Under the pieces are notes generated by a model. It did not search any database and was not told where the DNA came from. It saw only the letters and a program-made list of their open reading frames with translations. Of a stretch of 64,000 bases of DNA, positions 24,362 to 32,873 are shown piece after piece (position 1 is the stretch's first letter; each line of letters begins with the position of its first letter). Source of the DNA: Treponema_C sp050320395 (lineage in GTDB: Bacteria; Spirochaetota; Spirochaetia; Treponematales; Treponemataceae); the NCBI RefSeq assembly GCF_050320395.1, contig NZ_CP144459.1, positions 2,542,001 to 2,606,000 of the forward strand, read 5' to 3'. Both the position numbers and the translations under genes were made by a program.

Positions 24362-26104
24362 ATGCCTAAAATAGACGTAAACGAAAAACTTTTTTTTAAC
24401 TTACTCGGTGAAACCTATTCCTACGATATACTGGAAGACCGCCTCACCTGCGCTAAGGCGGAATTGGACGAAAAGCCCGATTCCGCAGCGCCCGAAAACG
24501 AGCGGATAATAAAAATCGAATTGAACGATACGAACCGCCCCGACCTGTGGTCCACGGCAGGTCTTGCCCGCCAGCTTAAACTGCATAAAAATGTACAGGC
24601 CGTTCAGCCTTCAAAGACCGGCTATACGCTGTACAACGATTTTTTGTCTTTTGCAGACAGCACAAAGGACTATGGAAACCGCGTCGTAAATGTCGACCCC
24701 GCCCTCAAAGATATCCGCCCCTTTATGACGGCCTTTGTCATATCGGGAAAACCGATAGACGAGCCCATGCTTTTGGACATCATTCAAACGCAGGAAAAAC
24801 TCTGCTGGAACTTCGGCCGAAAGCGCCGCTCCATTTCCATGGGCGTATACCGCTACGCCCAAATCAAGTGGCCGGTTTCCTACCATGCAGTCGATCCGGA
24901 TAACACAAGCTTTGTGCCGCTGGGCTTTGATAAGCCGATGAGCTGCCGGCAAATCGTTACCGAGCATCCTAAGGGAAAAGAATACGGGCACATCATTGCC
25001 GATATGCCGAAATTTCCGCTTTTAAGCGACGCTTCGGGAGATACCCTGTCGATGGCGCCTATTATCAACAGTGCGGCTTTGGGTGCGGTGCAGGTCGGCG
25101 ACAGCGATCTTTTGGTTGAAATGACCGGAACCGACATGCCCTCCCTGTTGCTTGCAACGATGATTGTCGCCTGCGACTTTTTCGATGCCGGCTACAAAAT
25201 TTTACCCTGTCTTATAAAGCACCCCTACGATACGGGTTTCGGAAAAGACATCGTAACGCCCCTGTATTTTCAAAGCTCCGCCTCGGCTTCGGTTAAAGCG
25301 GCCCAAAAGCTTTTGGGCGAAAACCTTTCGGCATCCGAAATGCTTGCAGCCCTTGCCCGCATGGGCGTTGAAGCGACCGAAAAAGACGGTATTATTACGA
25401 TTATGCCGCCGCCTTACCGCAACGACTTTTTGCATGAAGTCGACGTTATAGAAGACATAATGCTGGGGCGCGAACTACCCTCGTTTAAGCCCGAAAAACC
25501 CCGTGATTTTACCATCGGCCGCTTAACACCGCTTACCCTTTTAAGCCGCAAAGCCAAAAGCTTAATGATAGGTTTGGGCTATCAGGAAATGATTTTTAAC
25601 TATTTGGGCTCAAAACGCGACTATATCGAGCGCATGAACATAGACGGAGCCGACGTTATAGAAGTATCGAACCCGATGAGCGAAAACTATCAGTTTGTGC
25701 GGCCGTCGATTATCCCCTCGCTTTTAAGCGCAGAAGCCGTTTCCGGCAATGCGGTGTACCCGCACAAGGTGTTTGAAATCGGAAAAACCGCCTTTTTATG
25801 CGATGAAGAAGTAACGGGAACACGGACGCGCCAATACTTGGGCTTTTTGACGGCCGCTTCCGATGCGAACTTTAACGGCGCGGCAAGCGAAACGGCTTCT
25901 CTTTTGTACTTTTTAAATCATGAATATACGGTTGAAGGAGCGTCCGACCCGCGCTTTATTCCCGGACGGCAAGCGCGCCTCATTGTAAAGGGTAAGCCCG
26001 TCGGTATTTTCGGAGAGCTTCATCCGGCGGTGCTTGAAAACTGGGATATCCGCGTTCCCTGTACTGCAGGAGAGCTTGACTTGGAAGCGCTCGGAACGCT
26101 CTAA
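24362..26104 (+). CDS. pheT: Phenylalanyl-tRNA synthetase beta chain, short archaeal-like form
   Basis: A 580-residue protein, against about 800 in most bacteria. It has the core B3/B4 and B5 domains (YHAVDP..., VDVIEDIMLGRELPSF) and the catalytic-like module, but lacks the bacterial N-terminal EMAP-like domain and the C-terminal anticodon-binding domain. This short form is typical of archaea, eukaryotes and spirochaetes and implies an ancient gene replacement. pheS is not adjacent. Its stop overlaps the stop of the convergent radical SAM gene by 3 bases, with no terminator between them. Confidence 0.93.
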   Translation: MPKIDVNEKLFFNLLGETYSYDILEDRLTCAKAELDEKPDSAAPENERIIKIELNDTNRPDLWSTAGLARQLKLHKNVQAVQPSKTGYTLYNDFLSFADSTKDYGNRVVNVDPALKDIRPFMTAFVISGKPIDEPMLLDIIQTQEKLCWNFGRKRRSISMGVYRYAQIKWPVSYHAVDPDNTSFVPLGFDKPMSCRQIVTEHPKGKEYGHIIADMPKFPLLSDASGDTLSMAPIINSAALGAVQVGDSDLLVEMTGTDMPSLLLATMIVACDFFDAGYKILPCLIKHPYDTGFGKDIVTPLYFQSSASASVKAAQKLLGENLSASEMLAALARMGVEATEKDGIITIMPPPYRNDFLHEVDVIEDIMLGRELPSFKPEKPRDFTIGRLTPLTLLSRKAKSLMIGLGYQEMIFNYLGSKRDYIERMNIDGADVIEVSNPMSENYQFVRPSIIPSLLSAEAVSGNAVYPHKVFEIGKTAFLCDEEVTGTRTRQYLGFLTAASDANFNGAASETASLLYFLNHEYTVEGASDPRFIPGRQARLIVKGKPVGIFGELHPAVLENWDIRVPCTAGELDLEALGTL

Positions 26105-27381
26105 AAACGGCGGGAGCCTATAATCCGCGCAATCTCGGCGAGGCGCTCGTAAGCATAGGGAAAAAATGCCTTATATGAAGCGCAAAAGCGGTTTTTTTCC
26201 AAGGGCTTATCGGTAAAGGTATCCCTGTCCCTCCTGCAGCCGCCCCTGCACAGGGGATACCAATTACAAGTTTTACATTCTTCGTCCGTGTGCAGGGATT
26301 TTTCTATAAAGCCGATTTTTTCGCGCGCCTTTGCAATATCTTCAAAGCCGGCGGTATGAATATTGCCTAATTTATAGGAATCGAGGACGTAAAAATCGCA
26401 GGGAAAAACGCTTCCGTCCGCTTCGATTACATGCTGAAAGGTGCAGCGGCCGAGCATTCCGCACGATTCGGGCGGGCGGCCTAAAAGCATTAAAACGAGG
26501 TTGTCGAAATAGCGTATAGAAACCGGTTTTTCCCGCTTAAAACTGCGGTACCACAGGTCAAAAAGCGTTTTAAGAAAATCCCCGTACACTTCGGGCGTAA
26601 GCGACCATTCGTGCGCGGGGCTTTTTTCCCCTATCGGATCCAAACAGGGAATATACTGCTGATACATAAAATTATTGCGTAAATAAAATTCATATACCTC
26701 TTTTATATTTTTTGCAAGAGGGGCGCTCACTACCGTTAAAATATTGTATTCGACGCGGTGATTGTCGAAAAGGCGGGCGGTGTGCAGCACCTTGTTAAAG
26801 GTTCCCTCAACAGCCGAGCCGCCCTGCTGCCCGTTTAAGCTCTTGTGTGTCCCCTTTCCGCCGGCATGTATTTTGCGTAAAGAATCGTGGATGCGTTTGT
26901 TGCCGTCCATCGAAAGACCGATTAAAAAGCCCTCTTCGGCAAAAAAAGCCGCCCATTCTTTGTCGATAACGATACCGTTTGTCTGAAGCGCGAATTGTAC
27001 GGGAATTTTATGAGTGTTGTATGAGCGTACCGCATCGCAAAAAAAACGGAAAAAGTCCAAGCCCCGTAAAGTCGGTTCTCCTCCCTGAAAGGCGAAGGTA
27101 CATGCCGAGTGTGTTCCGTCAAGCGCTTTTTGAATAAGATGTTCCGCCGTTTGTTCGGTCATGATACCGAATGATTTTTGCGAGCGGTTTTCCATTTCGT
27201 CGCAGTAAAAACAATAAGTACAGTTCATATTGCATCCGCCTGAAACGGGTTTTATAAGGACATTCAAAGGATAGCGGCCGGAGTTCCGTGAAAAGGAGTT
27301 TTTTTGGACCTTTTGCGCCGCCGCTTGTCCTGATTCAGTATACGTACTCATAGCTTGTGTTTTCCGCTTGTAGATTACCAT
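26101..27381 (-). CDS. Anaerobic sulfatase-maturating-type radical SAM/SPASM enzyme
   Basis: A 426-residue protein. The radical SAM cluster motif is GGCNMNCTYCFYC (CxxxCxxC), followed by the family signature FAFQGGEPTLRGLDFF and LQTNGI, with the SPASM cysteines from CGMLGRCTF through CKTCNWYPLCRGGC. This is the spelling of anaerobic sulfatase maturases, which oxidise an active-site Cys or Ser of a sulfatase to formylglycine. No sulfatase lies in the window. The true start may be 10 codons in (MSTYTESG). The gene diverges from the SpoU methylase with only 23 bases between the starts. Confidence 0.85.
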   Translation of the reverse strand: MVIYKRKTQAMSTYTESGQAAAQKVQKNSFSRNSGRYPLNVLIKPVSGGCNMNCTYCFYCDEMENRSQKSFGIMTEQTAEHLIQKALDGTHSACTFAFQGGEPTLRGLDFFRFFCDAVRSYNTHKIPVQFALQTNGIVIDKEWAAFFAEEGFLIGLSMDGNKRIHDSLRKIHAGGKGTHKSLNGQQGGSAVEGTFNKVLHTARLFDNHRVEYNILTVVSAPLAKNIKEVYEFYLRNNFMYQQYIPCLDPIGEKSPAHEWSLTPEVYGDFLKTLFDLWYRSFKREKPVSIRYFDNLVLMLLGRPPESCGMLGRCTFQHVIEADGSVFPCDFYVLDSYKLGNIHTAGFEDIAKAREKIGFIEKSLHTDEECKTCNWYPLCRGGCRRDRDTFTDKPLEKNRFCASYKAFFPYAYERLAEIARIIGSRRF

Positions 27382-27404
27382 AAAAATACGCTATACTCAA
27401 CAAT

Positions 27405-28181
27405 ATGAAAAATAAACAACGGGAAGAATTGGCGGTTTGCGGTTATGCGGCGGTCCGCGCCCTGGCCGAATTACATCCGCAAAAAATAAAGCGTTTTTAT
27501 TACACTGCCGAGCGCGCTGCCGCTTTCGGCTTTTTATGCAAAAAACTTGCGGAACGCAAGGCGCCCTATAATCAGGTTAAGGACGCTTGCGAATTGGAAA
27601 AGCTTTCGGGTTCGGTTCATCATCAGGGCCTTACGGCAATGATAGAGCCGCCCGCATTTTTGCCGGTCAGTCCTGCGGGACTTCGCGAATGGGCTCAAAA
27701 CCGTGAACGGATTTTAATCTTCGATAATATAGCCAATGCGCAAAATGCGGGAGCCATTATACGGTCGGCCGCTTTTTTCGGCATAAAGCACATCGTTATG
27801 ACGGCCGAACAGGCGCCTTCTCTTATAACGACAAGCGCATACCGCAACGCACAGGGCGGCATGGAGTCGGTTCTCCTTTATACGGTGCGTTCTTTGCCCG
27901 CCCTTTTACACGATATGGACGGAAAAATACTGCGCTGTGCAGCCGATGCGGGCGGAAAAATTTCCGTGAGGGATTTACACGCGCACGGGCACAAGGCCCT
28001 CGCTTTGATTTTGGGCAACGAAGAACACGGCATATCGGACAGCATAAAACGCCTCTGCGATTACACGGTGAGTATTCCCGGAGCGCAAAGTGCAAAGGGG
28101 GGACGGGTTTTGGACAGCCTGAACGTCGCTCAAGCCGCCGCCGTTATGCTATATGAAATGTCAGCGCCAAGCGCGCCGTAA
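27405..28181 (+). CDS. SpoU/TrmH-family RNA 2'-O-methyltransferase, RlmB-like
   Basis: A 258-residue SPOUT methyltransferase. It has an N-terminal L30e-like substrate domain (VCGYAAVRALAEL) and then the knotted domain: motif 1 FDNIANAQNAGAIIRSAAFFG, motif 2 LILGNEEHGIS, and motif 3 IPGAQSAKGGRVLDSLNVAQAAAV. It methylates a ribose in rRNA or tRNA; which site is not decidable. TATACT at 27392-27397 ends 7 bases before the ATG with no Shine-Dalgarno, so it is leaderless. Its 3' end overlaps the convergent galM-like gene by 38 bases. Confidence 0.85.
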   Translation: MKNKQREELAVCGYAAVRALAELHPQKIKRFYYTAERAAAFGFLCKKLAERKAPYNQVKDACELEKLSGSVHHQGLTAMIEPPAFLPVSPAGLREWAQNRERILIFDNIANAQNAGAIIRSAAFFGIKHIVMTAEQAPSLITTSAYRNAQGGMESVLLYTVRSLPALLHDMDGKILRCAADAGGKISVRDLHAHGHKALALILGNEEHGISDSIKRLCDYTVSIPGAQSAKGGRVLDSLNVAQAAAVMLYEMSAPSAP

Positions 28182-29139
28182 AGGTGTTTCCCGCTTCCAA
28201 GCGCAAGAGGTTTTGCTTTGTTTCCCATTCGCTTTCGGCGCTTTCAAAGTCGGGCAGGCTGTACCAAGGCTCTATACAGATAAACTCAAGCTTTTCGGTC
28301 GCCGCGCTCCACAACAAAAGATAGGGAATGTCCTCTATGCCGACTTCCACCGCTTGTAATACGGCGCTCGAAGATTTCGGCAGGGAATGAGTCTCTCCCC
28401 CGTTTTGAAACCCGTCATTTGACTGCCGGGGCGGCCTTTCGCGCAGGGTGATTGAGCTTCCCTTTAGACCTGCAAGACAGACGGTCTCGCCTTTAAATAA
28501 ATCGTCCGTTAAGGCGATGCCCCGCGTTTCCCGATAAAAAAGAGGAGTTTTTATTCCGGACGGAAGACCGTTTTTTGTAATATCGATTAAATCGGGCCTT
28601 TCGGGTGTATCGAATACCAGTTCATAACGGGCTGCATCTTTGACTTTGCCTGCGGCGTTTTTGACTTTACCTGCAACCGTTTTTTCCTGAGCAAAGGGGC
28701 ATATAAAGCCCGGATGAAACCCGAGTCCGAAAAACATCGGCTCGGCTCCCGTATTTGTAACTTCGACGGTATGGGTGAGTTTTGTGTTTTCAAGCTTAAA
28801 GGTTTGTACGAGGCAAAAATCGTAGGGAAAGAGTTTGAGCGTGTCGGAAGAGCTTGACGCTTCAAAGCTTAAAGTATCGGCGCTTTCTGCTGTACAGCGG
28901 TGTTCGGTATGCCCGATAAAGCCGTGGATGTTCCCCTCAAAGGTTTTTCCTTTATGAGTAAACAGGCCGTTTTTTATCCTGCCCGACCAGGGGAACAAAA
29001 GGGGTGCATGAGAGTTCCACACCCCCTCTTTTCCCGGCCACAAAACGTCGATACCGCTGCGCAGTTTTATTGCCGTAAGTTCGGCGCCGAGACTGTCTAT
29101 AGTTATTTCAAGGTAATCATTGCAAAGCGTTTTTTTCAT
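28144..29139 (-). CDS. Aldose 1-epimerase (GalM/LacX-like)
   Basis: A 331-residue galactose-mutarotase-fold protein. Markers: WPGKEGVWNSHAPLLFPWSGR, the first catalytic-region histidine in GNIHGFIGH, LGFHPGF with the second histidine, and the late glutamate region FICIEPWYSLPDF. It should interconvert alpha and beta anomers of a hexose or of a phosphosugar. A tandem seven-residue duplication (AGKVKNA/AGKVKDA) lies in a surface loop around residue 180. Its end overlaps the SpoU gene. AGGAT precedes the ATG. Confidence 0.83.
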   Translation of the reverse strand: MKKTLCNDYLEITIDSLGAELTAIKLRSGIDVLWPGKEGVWNSHAPLLFPWSGRIKNGLFTHKGKTFEGNIHGFIGHTEHRCTAESADTLSFEASSSSDTLKLFPYDFCLVQTFKLENTKLTHTVEVTNTGAEPMFFGLGFHPGFICPFAQEKTVAGKVKNAAGKVKDAARYELVFDTPERPDLIDITKNGLPSGIKTPLFYRETRGIALTDDLFKGETVCLAGLKGSSITLRERPPRQSNDGFQNGGETHSLPKSSSAVLQAVEVGIEDIPYLLLWSAATEKLEFICIEPWYSLPDFESAESEWETKQNLLRLEAGNTFTARLALTFHIA

Positions 29140-29218
29140 ATCCTGATAATAACATAAAAAAAGATTTTTGATGAGTACCCGGCCGGTTGAAAAAAACGAA
29201 AAATCAAGAAAAAAGTCC

Positions 29219-29247
29219 TTGACATAAGTTAAGTACTCCTATATAAT
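29219..29247 (+). promoter_or_regulatory. Consensus promoter of the initiator tRNA
   Basis: TTGACA (29219-29224), 17 bases, TATAAT (29242-29247): a perfect sigma-70 match, 12 bases before the tRNA 5' end. Confidence 0.92.
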
Positions 29248-29259
29248 AACGGGACACGA

Positions 29260-29332
29260 CGCAGGATAGAGCAGCTGGCAGCTCGTCGGGCTCATAACCC
29301 GGAGGTCGTAGGTTCAAGTCCTACTCCTGCTA
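29260..29332 (+). tRNA. Initiator tRNA-Met (CAU anticodon)
   Basis: A 73-base cloverleaf without encoded CCA. The anticodon loop is CTCATAA. Initiator features: three consecutive G-C pairs in the anticodon stem (GGG/CCC), A11-U24 in the D stem, and no Watson-Crick pair at 1-72. The 1-72 mismatch here is C-U, whereas most bacteria have C-A. The T arm is GTAGG-TTCAAGT-CCTAC. Confidence 0.95.
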
Positions 29333-29335
29333 ACG

Positions 29336-29367
29336 GCCGGTACGGTTTTCCGTATCGGCTTTTTTTT
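29336..29367 (+). terminator. Intrinsic terminator after the initiator tRNA
   Basis: A 10-bp stem GCCGGTACGG/CCGTATCGGC (one G-T pair), a TTTT loop and eight T. Confidence 0.92.
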
Positions 29368-29373
29368 ATTCTA

Positions 29374-29409
29374 TTGACCGTTTCAAGATTGTCGAGTATA
29401 ATCGACAAT
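29374..29409 (+). promoter_or_regulatory. Promoter with an inverted-repeat operator over the -10 of the ATPase gene
   Basis: TTGACC (29374-29379), 17 bases, TATAAT (29397-29402). A perfect 8-bp inverted repeat, ATTGTCGA (29388-29395) and TCGACAAT (29402-29409), encloses the -10, so a dimeric repressor bound there would block transcription. No regulator gene lies next to it. Confidence 0.7.
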
Positions 29410-29453
29410 ATAAGCATGATTTTGTCTTTTATATCCGACAGGAGCAAGGGCGT

Positions 29454-30713
29454 ATGAAACGTGAATTATTAAAAACCGTTATTTACGATCAGCGAAACTT
29501 AATAAAAAACTTCCAGATTGTTGACCGCGAATATAAATTCGATATGAATGTCAATTATGTTTTGATCGGATTACGGCGTGCGGGAAAATCGACATTGCTG
29601 TATAAAATCGTTCAGGATTTAATTGCGGCCGGAACCGATTGGAATCAAATTATTTACATTAATTTTGAAGATGAGCGTCTTGCCGAGTTTTCTTTGGAAG
29701 ATTTTAATGATATTCTTTCCGTACAAGCGGAAATGAGCGATAAGCGTGGTTGGTTCTTTTTAGATGAGGTTCAAAATATTGACGGCTGGGAAAAGTTTGC
29801 GCGGCGCATGGCGGATTCAAAAGAACATATATTCATTACCGGAAGCAATGCAAAAATGCTTTCGCAGGAAATTGAAAGCCGCTTGGGAGGACGATACCGT
29901 ACTCAATATGTAACTCCTTATAATTTCAAAGAATTTCTTACCGCTAAAAATATTGATTTTTCAGAAAAGGCTATACTCGGAACAAAAGACAGGGGGAAAA
30001 TCAAAAGAGCATTTAAAACCTATTTTTACTTCGGCGGTTTTCCCGAAAGCATTCAATATGAAGATAAGCGGGAATATGTTTCAAGCATATATCAAAAGGT
30101 ATTGCTCGGAGATATAGCTGCAAGAAACGGAATAAGAAACACAAACGGATTGCGGCTTTTAATAAAAAAAATTGCGGAATCCGTTAAGGATGAAGTTTCA
30201 TATTCCAAATTGCATAATATTCTTAAAACCGTAGGCGTAAGTATCAGTAAGGATGCGGTTATCGATTACGTCGGTTATGCGCAGCAATCATATTTGATTT
30301 TTGCAATTAGAAATTATTATTCCAAATTTGTCGATAAAGAAACAACGCCCAAATACTATTTCAGCGACAACGGTCTTTTGAATCTGTTTTTGGATAAGGC
30401 GGAAGCCCGGTTGCTTGAAAATCTGGTGGCAATTAATTTACGGAATAGGTATAAAGACAAGGTTTATTATCTTAAAAGTCAAAATCTGGATATCGACTTT
30501 TTTGTAGAAAAAACCGGGGAAGTTATACAAGCGGCCTATTCCGTTTCCGACATTTCCTATGACCGAGAAACAAAGGCCCTCGTTCAGGCGGCTTCCGTCG
30601 TCAAAAAAGCAAAAAAATTTTTTATCATCACGTATGACGAAGAAAAAGAATTAAACATCGGCGGTATAAAAATCACGGTCATTCCGGTTTGGAAATGGCT
30701 GCTTAAAAACTAA
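29454..30713 (+). CDS. AAA_14/DUF4143-type ATPase
   Basis: A 419-residue protein. Walker A is GLRRAGKSTLLY, Walker B is GWFFLDEVQNI, and sensor 1 is FITGSNAKML. The C-terminal half is the DUF4143 module, ending in a nuclease-like strand order (LENLVAINLRNR..., LDIDFFVEKTGEVIQA). The ENL...DIDF...GEVIQ spacing resembles the restriction-endonuclease-like fold of this family. Such ATPases are common single-gene accessory elements in anaerobes. Defence or mobile-element roles are suspected but not proven. Shine-Dalgarno AGGAG is present. It sits between the initiator tRNA and the Abi gene. Confidence 0.8.
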   Translation: MKRELLKTVIYDQRNLIKNFQIVDREYKFDMNVNYVLIGLRRAGKSTLLYKIVQDLIAAGTDWNQIIYINFEDERLAEFSLEDFNDILSVQAEMSDKRGWFFLDEVQNIDGWEKFARRMADSKEHIFITGSNAKMLSQEIESRLGGRYRTQYVTPYNFKEFLTAKNIDFSEKAILGTKDRGKIKRAFKTYFYFGGFPESIQYEDKREYVSSIYQKVLLGDIAARNGIRNTNGLRLLIKKIAESVKDEVSYSKLHNILKTVGVSISKDAVIDYVGYAQQSYLIFAIRNYYSKFVDKETTPKYYFSDNGLLNLFLDKAEARLLENLVAINLRNRYKDKVYYLKSQNLDIDFFVEKTGEVIQAAYSVSDISYDRETKALVQAASVVKKAKKFFIITYDEEKELNIGGIKITVIPVWKWLLKN

Positions 30714-30783
30714 ACCGGAAATAATATTTGCCGCAACTTCCTTATTTATAGATTAAATAAAAAAAATATAATAAACTTATAAT

Positions 30784-31743
30784 ATGCAAAAGAAAAAACT
30801 CAGTATTCAAGAGCAAGTCGACCACATGAAATCAAATGGAATTTCTTTTAAAATTTCCACTGAAGATGAAGCAAAAGAATTCCTTTCAAATCATTCATAT
30901 TATTTTAAAATAAAAGCCTATGCAAAATGTTTCCGAAAATATATTAATAATAAGCATAACAAATACGGACAATATATTTCATTGGATTTCAATCAACTTT
31001 TAGTTCTATCTAAAATTGATATGATATTCAGGGCGGCTCTTTTAGATATAACACTGGAGATTGAACATTCGTTAAAAGTATATCTGAATAAAAATATTTC
31101 AGAGAATGATTTAGAAGACGGATATGGACTGACAACAGAATTCCTGACAAAACATAGCAATCTTCAGCAAAAAATTAATAATATTTTACAATATCCTGAT
31201 TCAAATACATATACTTATGATATGGTTAAGAAGTATCAAAAGGCTTTTTCATCATGGAATCTTGTGGAAATTCTCACATTTGGAGATTTAATTTCATTTT
31301 ATGAATTCTATGCTGAAAAATATAAAATTAGAACTAAGTTTGAAAAGCTTTTAAAACCTGTTAAATTTGTAAGAAATGCGGCTGCGCATAATAATTGTAT
31401 GTTGAATCAACTGAACTCACAAGTGTTAGAAATCAAACCGTCTAAGAAAATACGGAATTATATTACAACTTATATTCCTTCAATCAGTCAAAGACAGCTG
31501 AAAAAATATTTAACCGTTCCCGTTTTACATGATTTTGCGGCTTGTATTTTTTCTTTTCTTTATATAGTAAAAAGCAATAATGCATACCAAAGAGCAGTTA
31601 TTACTTTAAATCAACTATTTGATAAAATAGAACAATCAAAAGATCTGTACAATAAAGAACTGAATATAATAAGCGGATTGACCTTTATACAAAACATAAT
31701 TATTTTTTTTAGAGAAACAAATTGTAATAATTTTCAACCGTAA
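30784..31743 (+). CDS. Abi_2 (AbiD/AbiF-like) abortive-infection protein with HEPN motif
   Basis: A 319-residue protein. The Abi_2 opening is clear (LSIQEQVDHMKSNGISF, then SYYFKIKAYAKCFRK) and the HEPN RNase motif RNAAAHNN (Rx4-6H) lies near residue 200. AbiD/AbiF-type proteins stop phage growth by cell shutdown, probably by RNA cleavage. The gene is strongly AT-rich compared with its neighbours, which points to recent acquisition. It follows the ATPase by 70 AT-rich bases with TATAAT-like boxes at 30767 and 30778. No clear Shine-Dalgarno is seen. A terminator follows. Confidence 0.83.
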   Translation: MQKKKLSIQEQVDHMKSNGISFKISTEDEAKEFLSNHSYYFKIKAYAKCFRKYINNKHNKYGQYISLDFNQLLVLSKIDMIFRAALLDITLEIEHSLKVYLNKNISENDLEDGYGLTTEFLTKHSNLQQKINNILQYPDSNTYTYDMVKKYQKAFSSWNLVEILTFGDLISFYEFYAEKYKIRTKFEKLLKPVKFVRNAAAHNNCMLNQLNSQVLEIKPSKKIRNYITTYIPSISQRQLKKYLTVPVLHDFAACIFSFLYIVKSNNAYQRAVITLNQLFDKIEQSKDLYNKELNIISGLTFIQNIIIFFRETNCNNFQP

Positions 31744-31806
31744 AACTCTTGTTTTTTTTGTAAGATAATATATAATATTACTGTAGACCAAAAATCAACA
31801 GATTTT

Positions 31807-31842
31807 ACACTCCCGGATGCCTGCATTTGGGAGTGTTTTTTA
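31807..31842 (+). terminator. Intrinsic terminator after the Abi_2 gene
   Basis: ACACTCCC (31807-31814) pairs with GGGAGTGT (31829-31836), followed by a T run. A smaller AAAATC/GATTTT hairpin lies just upstream. Confidence 0.85.
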
Positions 31843-31868
31843 TTCCCCTTTTTTATTATATTTAATGT

Positions 31869-32873
31869 ATGACCCTACGTGAAGCGCGGAAAGAGGCGGT
31901 GCGGCTTCTTTCGTCCGCCGATTTTTCAAAACAAGTATCGCCTACTGCGGCATTGGACGCCGACTGCATATTATGCAATCTTTTGCACACAAACCGCAGT
32001 TTTCTTTTAGCACACGACGACAAAACGCTTTCTCCTTCAAAACAAAAAGCATTTTTTAAACGAATCGCTCAAAGGGGGGACGGTCTTCCTGTCGCCTATA
32101 TTACCGGTCATAAAGAATTTTTCGGCTTTGATTTTTGCGTGTCGCCTGCGGTTTTGATTCCCAAGCCCGACACCGAACTGCTTGTTGAGCTCGCCCTTGA
32201 CGAAATTAAAACACGCGCCGCATACCTACAAAAAAGCGGAAAGGCAGCGGCCTGCACTGAAAAATCAAAACCGGGCGCCGAAGCCTCGCAGCCCTATGAC
32301 GGCTCCCGGCTGTATATAGCCGATGTGTGTACGGGGTCGGGCTGTATTATTTTGGCGCTTCTTAAAACGCTTGAACAAAACCGCTCCGGCCTATTTAAAA
32401 ACATTCGCCTTATTTCCCGCGCATCCGATATTTCCGAAACCGCCCTTTTTCTTGCACGAAAAAATGCGGCGCGTTTATTGAACCGTTCCGAAATAGAAAA
32501 ACCGCGTTTTTTTTGCGCGGACTTACTCGCTTTCGGCCCTCCGGCCGGCAGGGTAAGCGAAAGCCGCTATGATATAATTGTAAGCAATCCGCCCTATGTC
32601 CCCTCCGGGGTTGCAGCCGAACTTTTAAAAGACGGGAGAAACGAACCGCTTTTAGCCTTGGACGGGGGAAAGGACGGTACGGACATAATACGGCGTCTTA
32701 TAACGCAGGCCCGGCACGCTTTAAAAGAAGGCGGCGTTTTACTGCTTGAAACGGGCGAATACAACGCTGCCGACACACGGGATGCGCTGACAAAGGCCGG
32801 TTTTAGCGATATAATAACATTTAAAGATTTATCGGGATTACCGCGCGTAACAAGGGCTCGAAAAATAATATGA
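31869..32873 (+). CDS. prmC: Release factor glutamine methyltransferase PrmC (HemK)
   Basis: A 334-residue SAM-dependent enzyme methylating the GGQ glutamine of peptide release factors. Markers: YITGHKEFFGFDFCV, the LIPKPDTELLVELAL substrate-side motif, VCTGSGCIILAL (SAM), and the catalytic NPPYVPSG. It is longer than usual because of an insert (SGKAAACTEKSKPGAEA) after residue 120. A TATATT box ends 6 bases before the ATG. Its stop overlaps the start of the rel gene (ATGA), so the two are translationally coupled. Confidence 0.93.
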   Translation: MTLREARKEAVRLLSSADFSKQVSPTAALDADCILCNLLHTNRSFLLAHDDKTLSPSKQKAFFKRIAQRGDGLPVAYITGHKEFFGFDFCVSPAVLIPKPDTELLVELALDEIKTRAAYLQKSGKAAACTEKSKPGAEASQPYDGSRLYIADVCTGSGCIILALLKTLEQNRSGLFKNIRLISRASDISETALFLARKNAARLLNRSEIEKPRFFCADLLAFGPPAGRVSESRYDIIVSNPPYVPSGVAAELLKDGRNEPLLALDGGKDGTDIIRRLITQARHALKEGGVLLLETGEYNAADTRDALTKAGFSDIITFKDLSGLPRVTRARKII

